Shown: positions 55,838 to 64,000 of the stretch, piece after piece
Layout: each line of letters opens with the position of its first letter
Position numbering within the stretch: the first letter of the stretch is position 1
NCBI GenBank assembly: GCA_948567375.1
Contig: OX419756.1
Location: forward strand, 34,450,552 to 34,514,551
Direction of reading: 5' to 3'
From: Lunularia cruciata
Lineage: Eukaryota > Streptophyta > Marchantiopsida > Lunulariales > Lunulariaceae
Length of the DNA stretch: 64,000 bases
Position numbers and translations under genes: made by a program
The notes under the pieces: model-generated
What the model was told of the DNA's origin: nothing
Databases searched by the model: none
The model's input: the letters and a program-made list of their open reading frames with translations, nothing else

Positions 55838-57744
55838 TGTGACAACACGACAAATATCACTTTTGTGGTAATAAGGTGAGTAAAGTTTGTTCTCGGAAAG
55901 ATACAATTCAGAATTGGTCAAATATGAAGTCAAACCGTAACATGTAGTTCTTCTTGGTTTTGTCTTTAATCTCTTAGGTAGCAACTACACCCAAAAGAGA
56001 GTAACAAGCTCACAATCTTGACAACTTGTCATGAATTCACACACCCATAATCACAACATAACAAATTTTGTCCAAATAAATCTTGATGTGATGATTCAGA
56101 TTCTCCCAAAGATAGCACTTCATTGCAAAACGACTTTGCCTCAAAATTGTGTTCCACCTCTCCACTAAAGGCACAACTTCCTCAATCAAAATTGCTTCAC
56201 ATCAACTTCACGCTACACTCACAAATGCAAAATACTACCAACACTACAATTCCTCTCAGATCTGTCAAAGCATTGCTTCGATGGCACTTCACTCAAGATC
56301 AAACACACAAAATGAAGATCAAGGTTGCGGAATCCAACATCCAACAAATACTCTAATTTGCACTTTGAATTTCTCCACATACTCACAAATACACATACAA
56401 AGTTTACACTTGGAAATAAGCTCAAGCAACGAGCACTGAAAACAACACTTTGCTTTATCTATCTTCAAAAATATGAATATTGAACAACATAAGACTACAA
56501 ATGCTCCCCTTGAATATGGAAGCAATTGATAGTTACTAACAACTATACCGTTCGACAACAACTCTACAAACCTGTAGATCCAAACTAACAATGCAACTCT
56601 TCATATCTGTCTCTTCAAATCTCAAAATTGTTTCTACTTCAATCCGATGTCAATCCTCGTCATTGGCTTTCAAACCCGATGATCTTCCTATCAGTTCTCC
56701 TTCTTTGGGTATATCTGATTCTACTAATTCCTTCACTATTTCTACTATTTCTTCACTAGGAACTACTATCAAGGTCATGGGAGCTCTTTCTAACTCTTTA
56801 TCTCTTGACTCACTCTTCTCTAATGTCTTAGATATCAAATCCGAAGACACCTACACTCTTACTTCTACAACTTCGGGTCTAACTACTATCAATTCCTTTG
56901 CTAATTCTATCTTCATCAAGAATTGTAATTGAAAGCATGGATACACTATCTACACCTTCAATTTGTAACCAACTGTATCCTAATTGCTCATGTAATTGAC
57001 CCAAAGACACTTATTGTCTTATCCTGCACTTTGGGTTCATTCACTACTACTATTTCTCTTCTAATTCTATCTTATCTTCAATCAGAATTGAAATTGAAGT
57101 CATGGGTATCCTAAATATCTTCTTTCTCTACTCTAACTATTTTAGATGCTTCAAATATCTGAACCAAAGACACCTACATCCGATGTTTGACTACCTCGGA
57201 TTGAATCACATTTATCCTGAGGCAAAGTCTTTAGACCTAAAGTCTTGTAAACCCAAAGTCTGAAGTCTGAAGTCCGAAGTCCAAAGTCTTGTAGACCCAA
57301 AGACACCAACCCAAAGACACTAACCTACTCTATACATCTACTTACAAAACTTCAAATGCTTGTAACTTTTGCTATAGACCTTCAAAGTTTGCAATTTTGG
57401 TGGCAAAAGAAAGCCCTGGACGCTTCCAACAAAATATAGCAAGCATGATTTGGACCTTTCATCATTGAGAGATAGCCCTTGCAAGAATCTTGACCTGTAA
57501 CCTTCATTCCGATGCAAAGTACCCTCTTCCGGCATCTGACCTCCTTCTTCCTCCTCTGATACGAAGTAAGCTTCTTTGGGTCTGATCCAATCCGAGTCTT
57601 TCTTCCTCCAATACAAAGTCGACTTCCTTAAGCTTGATCAAAACACAAGTTTCCACTCATTTCTTCTCCATTTGGTTTCAATTTGGTTTCAGCAAGGCAC
57701 TTCTTCTTCAAAACTCGTCCAAAATGAAAAATGTGGGGACCATA
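55838..57744 (-). mobile_element. L3: short unit of family L with 5-bp target duplication
   Basis: It runs from TGTGACAACACG to GTGGGGACCATA, 1907 bp, flanked by GTAGT (55833-55837 and 57745-57749), a perfect 5-bp duplication. On the minus strand it keeps the 5' terminus, the ORF2 C-terminal part (56650-56850: LEKSESRDKELE, IGRSSGLKANDED) and the R-U5-like end. ORF1 and the N-terminal half of ORF2 are missing. It sits in the Ser-run codons of G3 gag. Same internal shortening as L2, so a short subfamily is likely. Confidence 0.88.
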
Positions 57745-59254
57745 GTAGTGTTAGTAGAGCTAGTGGAGGTGCACTAGCTGGAGATAGCGCTACTACAAGT
57801 GGAGGTATTGTTGTAGGAGGTGGTATGGTACTGGGGTTTAACCCCATGGTGGGGTTCTTCTAGTGTTTGAGGCAGAACTACTAGGGCATGTGGACTAACA
57901 AGTTAAGAAGCTTGCAAGAGTTCCAGCGGAAGGCTAGAGAGAGCTTACGCAAGGCATACACTTGCATGAAGTAGCTGATCAGTTTCACTCAAGGAGCTAT
58001 GGAGGCCTAGGTAGTCCAATTTTGGTATGAGATACTGGACAAGGAGTTGCGATGTAGAGTTTGTGATGTTATGTTGTTACAAGCTACTTTGCCTACTTTT
58101 ACCTACAATGGTCTTTGGTTTGGCTAACGTATTGCTCTCAACATGGTAGAGGATAGGGTGGTGACATCTGGATTTGGTAGGGAGACCTCATCTACAACTA
58201 TTACTTCTTCTAGAGTGCAGCAAAGTGCACCACGCCTAGTTGGCTTTTGATGACAGGGTGGACAGTCCAGATCCTATGCAGCGATTGGAGGGCCTAGTGG
58301 AGCTAGACCCTTACCTTCATTTTTGGGTCAGCAGTAGCCAGTGAGTAGTGGTGTCGCTTGTTGGACTTGTGGTGGACCTCACCATCGGAGAGAGTGTACT
58401 CAAGGCAGTGGACCTGATACCTTGGGTGCATCACAGCTAGCATAGAGACAGTGTGAGCATTGGCACAAATTTGGTCACACTAGTGACCAATGCTTTGACC
58501 TACACCCAAAGTTACGGAGTGGTAGGACAACTATGGTAGGTAGTAGAGGAGCTCCAATTCATGGAGGACGAGGTGGTAGAGGATCTACACCTAGTAGGGG
58601 TGCAGTACCTGCCCTTACTTTTGATACATCTATGGCTACTCGGATTAAGCAGTTGGAGCAGAGATTGGCTAGGAGATCAGATTCAGGTGTTGAGGCTTCC
58701 ACCTCATATGCTGGTGATAGAGATGCTTTGGACTTCATGTGCGGAACAGCACAGGTGGATGCATCTATAGCAATGACTAGGAGTGCAATACATGCTCTAG
58801 AGCCTAAAGGAGCATCAGTGGAGTTGGACCCATAGAGAAGAGAGGTTGGGAGACAGGTCAGACTTCCCTAGTCTTTCACATTATCTGAGGCATTCCAAAC
58901 AACATCCATGGCTCTTAGACGTCCTAGTGTAGACATGGTAGGTGGTGATGGAGTGCATGATGGACTACCTACTAGTTAGCCACCTACTTCTACATAGAGT
59001 GGGTCTAGCATGATGTTGGGGGCAGCTCACTTGATTATACGGCGTCCTTTGTTTCTTGATAGTGACATATTTACATTGGGAGTTGACCCAACCCAATGTT
59101 TTGGTTGGCTGCCACGCTGTGTAAGAGTAGGGATGATGCGGTTCCTACTACTAGAGCAGAGGTGGTTGATAGTCGAGCTGACTTGGTTGAGGAGTATGGG
59201 ATCCGTTCAGCGACCAGTGGTTTATGGCAAGCAATAGCGGCTAGACTAGAGGAG
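57745..59254 (+). pseudogene. G3 gag, remainder with zinc knuckles
   Basis: It continues SSVSRASGGALAGDSATTSG after L3. Near 58355-58520 it encodes CWTCGGPHHRRECTQG and CEHWHKFGHTSDQC (one Cys of the second knuckle is Trp). 58533-58835 is open, with GSRGAPIHGGRGGRGSTPSR, TRIKQLEQRLARRSDSGVEA and YAGDRDALDFMCGTAQVD. Stops (mostly TAG and TAA) separate the pieces. The basic Gly-rich tail is shared with G2. Confidence 0.75.
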
Positions 59255-59768
59255 TTGCTAGACCGGCCTTTGAGAGAGCACGGTTCACACCTGGTGTTGT
59301 CCTATTGGATAACCAAAAGGGGATTTTTCTATTTGGTGGGACCTTTAGGGAAGGTCTATATACCATAGAGAGTCTTGTTAGACTCTAGTGCATAGCCCCT
59401 TATGTTGGGGAAGGCTATAGTTGTTGGTCTGGAGTTACGGAAGACCAATGTGGAGAGGTGTCCATTTAAGATCCAGACATCTCTAAGTGGTGGTTCAACA
59501 TAGTACATCACACGTGGAGAGCTTGTTGTCCAGGTTCAGCCTGGTCATCCGACTGATAGCTTGGTGGTGAGAGCTCAGGCTATTGCGACAATAGTTGAGT
59601 CATATGATGTGCTAGTTGGAGGAGCAATGTTATACCCCATGGGTTTTAGTATTGACTATTGGGAGGAGACAACCTCCTATAAACCAGGCTAGTACTCTAG
59701 TCTAGTTGGTATGTCACCTACCAGTATGCTTTAGTAGTGGTAGTCTTGGCTCACCACAGTCCTAGACC
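59255..59768 (+). pseudogene. G3 aspartic protease (broken)
   Basis: It aligns with G2 34494-35048. It includes the active-site block as VLLDSSA (Gly to Ser, then TAG), then VERCPFKIQTSLS, TRGELVVQVQPGHPTDSLVV and VLVGGAMLYPMGFSIDYWEE. A frameshift near 59330 and several stops are present. Confidence 0.8.
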
Positions 59769-60084
59769 ATGGCAGCATTAGTTTTAGCTTCCAGTGGTGT
59801 AGTTACTTGGCCTGGTGACTTGTTGGAGGGGAACACCCATCCAAAGGATACTCTAGTGCCAGAGGAGATCAATTGGATTTGGAGTACGAGTGGTATTGTC
59901 CATCTACCTTGGACGTTCCATTGTGGAGTTCAAAGGAAGTGTTGCAGCAGCATGCAGATCAATTGGTGCAGCAGGCTTGGAGTGGAGCCTTCGTACCATC
60001 AGGAGATGAGTGTGAGGATGAGCCTCCAGAGTTTATTACTTTGACACCTTTGGATACCACACTCATTGTTGGCAGTATCCAATA
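59769..60084 (+). pseudogene. G3 linker between protease and methyltransferase
   Basis: An open 91-aa stretch and the adjacent frame share WSGAFVPSGDECEDEPPEF and VPLWSSKEVLQQHADQLVQQ with G2. Family unknown. The segment precedes the methyltransferase domain directly. Confidence 0.55.
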
Positions 60085-61060
60085 GAGGGGATATGTCTAT
60101 TGGAGTTGTTTGGTGGGATTAGCACCGGACTAGTTGCAATATTACAGGTGGGTATACAAGTATAGAGGTACTTGTATGTAAAGAGAGATGAGACTGCTAG
60201 GTGAGTCTCTCCAGATCATGTGGCACACTTGGCCTATCGATATCCGGAGTTATTACCAATGTAAGCAGTCAGAGGTAACCAAAAGGCCCTACCAACAGAC
60301 ATTTCCTTATTGGGGGCGCATGATCTAGAGAGACATGGGCCTATTCACTTGGTGATATCTGGATGGCCATGTTAGGAACATACACGTGCTAGTAGAGGTT
60401 TGGGTCTTCATGATCCTTGTTTTGGTGTGTTTTGGGAGATGTTACGGATACTACAACATCTCCAGGTTCATAAGTTCATTTCTCCAGCTTACCTTTTGGA
60501 GAACGTTCCTTTGATGGGTGATTCTCACACTAGAGTGGTGGTGAGTACACATCAGGTCCATTCTTGGATGGGACCTACTGTATTGTTAGATGTAGCCAAA
60601 GTGGGATCATGGGCTCATCATCTTCGTCTTTGGTGGATGAACCTCTTACCCAAAGAGGTTCTACACGGTGCTTATGATGGGATTCAACGACTTGGTCACA
60701 TCTTTGTTGATGATATCTTGGATGGTGGGCGTCGGTCTCAGACAGTGGTAGTGGCTGATAGGTCATCTATGGCAGTGGTGAACCTAGTTGGACAGCCTCG
60801 AGCCGCATTTCCCACACTCATGAGTTTACCAAGCTCTCATGCTTTTCAAGAGGGAGGACCTGGACTTGTTTGGGACTCACAATTACAGTAGTTGGTAGAG
60901 CCCAATGCTAATGAAAGAGAGCGGGCAATAGGTTTTTGCACCGGTATTACCATTGTTCCGGCAGTGTTTGGGGCATCTAGGCGTCAGGTGTTAGGTCAGG
61001 CTATGGACTTGAACTGTTTAACCTGGATTGTGAGCCTTGGCTTGGCAGAGCAGCGTAGGA
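60085..61060 (+). pseudogene. G3 C5 cytosine DNA methyltransferase domain
   Basis: Motif I: GICLLELFGGISTGL (60088-60133), followed by RYLYVKRDETAR. Motif IV: LVISGWPC with the catalytic Cys codon at 60370-60372 and a TAG right after it, where G2 and G1 have CAG (PCQ). Motif VI: AYLLENVPLMGD (60486-60523). Motif VIII region: GSWAHHLRLWWMNLLP (60603-60650). Motif X: GASRRQVLGQAMDLNCLTW (near 60975-61030), complete here and partly deleted in G2. The frame 60400-60891 is open from just after motif IV to the stop before motif X. The order I-IV-VI-VIII-X is that of ordinary C5 methyltransferases. Confidence 0.88.
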
Positions 61061-61660
61061 TGCGCTTGATAGGCATCACCACTCGGACACTTGTGAGCCT
61101 TGTGCCTATCAAGACTATTCAGGCACATGTTGGGGCTGATGGACCGAGTGGACATGGTATTCTTGGGACACAACCAGTAGCTACTAGGGAGAGTGGTCTA
61201 CTTGGAGTCCATCCATATGAGTGTGGGATACTTGGATTACACCCTTGGTCCACTTGGGATGCAGCTAGAGTGTGTGTGGAACTTGCAACCAGAGTAGAAG
61301 GAGTTTTTCACACAGTGGTCGGGACCTCTAGTGGTTGGGAGCATGACACTATTGCTCCCAAGGGCACAATGTAGTAGCCAGTCAGTACGTCTTCCACTCC
61401 TACTACAGTTACAGAGGATACTTGGGAGCCAGATCTTGGACCCAAGCTTATTGGAGAGGAAAGACGGAGGGTTTGGAGGTTCTTGAGGAGCCACACAAGT
61501 TGTTTTGCCTTCAGTATGAAGGATTTGGGTGCTCTTAAGGGACTTGGTATACGGATTGAGCTAACTAGCAATACACCAATTTTCCAATGTCCTTATCAAT
61601 ATAGTGAGATGGAGAGAACACTAATTTAGAGCCGGAGTAGTGACCTTTTTAAGGCTGGTT
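61061..61660 (+). pseudogene. G3 linker between methyltransferase and RT
   Basis: The frame 60892-61374 runs from the methyltransferase through RMRLIGITTRTLVSLVPIKT, GPSGHGILGTQPVATRESGL and HPWSTWDAARVCVELATRVE to EHDTIAPKGTM. It is shared with G2 and, decayed, with G1 (20080-20420). 61400-61620 carries the WRFLRSHTSCFAFSMKDLGA-type region and TPIFQCPYQYSEMERT. No family recognised. Confidence 0.55.
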
Positions 61661-62860
61661 TGGTGGAGATTTCACATGGAAAGTGTGCATCAACGACAGT
61701 GATGCAAGCCAAGAAGGGTATGCATGGCAACTACACAGATAGGCGGATGTGGAGATTACCGTCTTATCAACCAACAGACCAAGGCTGATTGGTATGCCAT
61801 GCCTACACCAGAGGAGATTTGTGATGCAATTGGGCATGCAAAGGTCTTCAGTATTTTGGATCTTTGAGTGGGAAATCATCAGTTGCCGATCAAGGAGGAG
61901 GAGAAGTCCAAGACAACATTTTGGGCTATTGATCCTCACGGCAAGGATGTGTTATATCAGTGGAGGCTCTTACCATTTGGATTAAAGAATGCTCTTGCTG
62001 AGTTCCAAAGGGTTATGGATAGGATCCTAGCTAGATTGGATTTTGCTTGGTGCTATATTGATGACATTTTGGTCTATAGCATTACTATGGAGTAGCATGA
62101 GAGACAATTGTCGGAGGTGTTTGAGAGGTTGAGATCTCATAGACTCAAATTACATCTAGGGAAGTGTAGGTTCTTCTACAAGTAGGTTGAGTATTTAGGT
62201 CACACTATCTACCCCAAAGGACTTGGTGTTCAGTAGACCAAGGTGGAGGGAGGCTATTGCACATATTCCTTGGCCTATAGATGTGAGTAGAGTGCGAGCA
62301 TTCCTTGGGTTGGCAAACTTCTATTGCCGTTATGTTAGAGGATTTAGTGCCATTACCAAGGCCTTGACGAAGCTGACTAAGCTTACATAGGAGTGGTGTT
62401 GGGGAGATGAGCAGGAGAGAGCTTTTGTAGAGCTCAAGGAGAGGTTGAAATCTGTTCCTATTTTGAGGAGACCGATCAGAGGACGACCATTTCAAGTTCA
62501 TACTGATTGGAGTATGTTGGGGTTTGGAGCGGTGCTCACCCGGCATGATGATGAGGAGAAGGAGTTTGTGGTGGCCTATGCTAGTCGCTCCAACAATTCA
62601 GTAGAGGCAAAGTATAGTTCATATGAGGGAGACTGCTTGGCTGCAGTTTAGGTAGTAGCACATTTCCGAAGTTACCTATTTGGTAACCCCTTCACTCTCA
62701 TCACTTATCATCAACCACTCAAGTTGTTGATGGAGTCCAACAAGCTTTCATGGAAGCTTGCACAATGGGCTCTGATTTTATAGGAGTATGATTTCATGGT
62801 TGTTCACAGACCTGGAGTGGTGAACCGTGATGCAGATAGGTTGAGTAGAAACCCATGTCC
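61661..62860 (+). pseudogene. G3 reverse transcriptase and RNase H (broken)
   Basis: 61868-62095 encodes FWAIDPHGKDVLYQWRLLPF, GLKNALAEFQRVMDRILARL and CYIDDILVYSITME with the catalytic Asp pair. A connection segment follows (CAHIPWPIDVSRVRAFLGLA-like, 62260-62330). RNase H at 62445-62651 reads PFQVHTDWSMLGFGAVLTRH and YASRSNNSVEAKYSSYEGDC. Stops and frameshifts are scattered. Confidence 0.85.
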
Positions 62861-62889
62861 CAACTAGTAGAATCAGACCGGAGCACGTT

Positions 62890-63281
62890 GGCATGGTGAG
62901 ACAGATGAGGAGATGGTACTAGGTTGGCATGCATCGGCCTTTCTATGTATATTTTTAGAGGCTTTGGTGGTATCTCTCTCAATGCATACAAGAGGAGTTA
63001 TTGAGATCATAGATCCAAAGAGTGAAGATATTGGTACAGTTCAGCGAGACATTCATGATGATATCTTAGTGATGGACTATCTTTGCACTGGTGTTGTGGG
63101 TGGCATAGTTGGGGCCAAGGAGAGAGACCATGTTCTTCAGCAAACCAAACGGTTCAGATTAGAGGGCAGACACCTTTTGCATGTATGGGAGGATGGTAGA
63201 GTGCGCGTAGTACCACTTCCATCCCAGAGACCACAATTGATCTGTCAAGCTCATGAGGAGCTAGGACATTTTGGAGTAAAG
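62890..63281 (+). pseudogene. G3 integrase N-terminal part, truncated
   Basis: The frame 62913-63332 reads SMHTRGVIEIIDPKSEDIGT, VQRDIHDDILVMDYLCTGVV, QTKRFRLEGRHLLHVWEDGR and AHEELGHFGVKR. It is lost at 63281, where unrelated DNA starts (TTGTTGTACTTTTC). The catalytic core, the PHD finger and the 3' LTR are therefore absent from G3 within this window. Confidence 0.85.
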
Positions 63282-64000
63282 CGTTGTTGTACTTTTCTTT
63301 TCTCTCTTGGGAACACACAGGTGCCTAGCTAAGGAGACTATAGATCAGAGGATGTAGGTAGACCCGTAACTACTCATCTGAACACACGTGTTACCTAACC
63401 GCCGGGATTCTCTTCTCTCTTGTAACTAGTATTTTTTGATATTGGGAAGGGTAGTGATGGGCAACCTAACTTGCATCAATACACGCAGTCTTGGTCTACT
63501 GGTCATCATTTCCAACATAAACAAGGAGAAATACACAACACTCATAGAAAGAAATAACCTAAGCGCAATGCCCGCACACCAATCCAAACCCACAGGGCAT
63601 ACAAACAGGCAAATAAGCACAGAGAAGATCCAATCACAAGACTACAACAACAACTCTTTGTGCTTTTTTGTCAGAAATGAGCTTTAGAGCCTTCTTGCTC
63701 TATCATCAAGTTCATTTCAACCTGTACTCTAGGCATCCTCCAATCTGAACTTCAGATCTCAACAATTTTTCTACTCCAAGTGGAGAATTCCTATGTGTTC
63801 TTGATGGGGAAAACTCTGTGCAGCTCATATAGCCATTAAAAAAAATTGTGTAGCCTGGATTCAAGAGTTCTCAAATGAAATGGAAAGCCTATGAAATAAG
63901 CTTTCCAATGAGATAAAATAGGTCTCAATCAGATCACTATAGCTCCCTTGACAAGCTCCCAAAGTTGGCCAGATGTTTCACAACTTTCACCCTAATTTTG
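63282..64000. other. No gene recognised; possible G-like leader remnant
   Basis: DNA after the G3 truncation. 63490-63650 resembles, in the reverse sense, the G leader around 42340-42520 (GGTCTAC.GGTCATCA, CACACCAATCCAAA versus CACACCAATGCACC, and ATCCAATCACAAGA). This may be a diverged G relative in minus orientation. The rest has no frame or LTR ends that I can recognise. Confidence 0.35.

Noticed and set aside
1-64000. CRISPR arrays, bacterial operons, tRNA or rRNA genes
   Set aside because: No regularly spaced palindromic repeats, no ribosome-binding-site-led gene strings and no recognisable structural RNA; the tRNA-like match at 6499-6510 is a primer binding site.

Overview
This window looks like intergenic DNA from the nuclear genome of a land plant with a large genome. 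It is AT-rich, mostly CpG-poor, and packed with decayed, nested retrotransposons. I found no intact host gene, tRNA, rRNA or CRISPR array. Ty3/gypsy chromoviruses, solo LTRs with 5-bp target duplications, a LINE and a PIF/Harbinger relic all point to a plant. A gymnosperm or fern fits the repeat load and the non-L1-like LINE, but the species cannot be named from the sequence. Most in-frame stops look like CAG/CAA to TAG/TAA or TGG to TAG/TGA changes, as expected from deamination of methylated cytosine.

Layout. 1-10800 is a nest. A plus-strand chromovirus (C1, 3' part 6880-10800) is interrupted by a minus-strand gypsy element (H, 1-6879, continuing left of the window). H is interrupted by a 4.2-kb TG...CA unit (L1, 289-4528). 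L1 carries a solo LTR of the H family (2275-2697). 10801-13102 is old unassigned DNA. 13103-24294 is a plus-strand copy (G1) of a large gypsy family G. 24295-29093 is unassigned. 29094-43643 is a second, minus-strand copy (G2), split by a LINE (35499-41112). 43644-52240 holds unassigned DNA, a second long L unit (L4, 44469-48203), a solo C-family LTR (49090-49826) and a PIF/Harbinger transposase relic (50188-51637). 52240-53740 is CpG-richer, non-TE-like sequence. 54437-63281 is a third G copy (G3, plus strand), split by L3. The last 0.7 kb is unassigned.

Main discovery. In all three G copies, a C5 cytosine DNA methyltransferase-like domain lies between the aspartic protease and the reverse transcriptase. 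Motifs I (LELFGG), IV (PCQG), VI (ENV/ENI), VIII and X can be read. The best-preserved 3' end (G2) adds a PHD finger after the integrase. The domain order is gag - two zinc knuckles - protease - DNA methyltransferase - RT - RNase H - integrase - PHD. Such an element could write DNA methylation and read chromatin. All copies here are broken, so this window is a fossil record of the system.

Second discovery. Family L has four copies (two long, two short) with shared termini and, in three of them, visible 5-bp target duplications. The long copies carry two ORFs upstream of a TATA box that lies about 0.7 kb before the right end. This is the layout expected of very long, protein-coding LTRs. Third, the H-family LTR carries tandem arrays matching the heat-shock element consensus.
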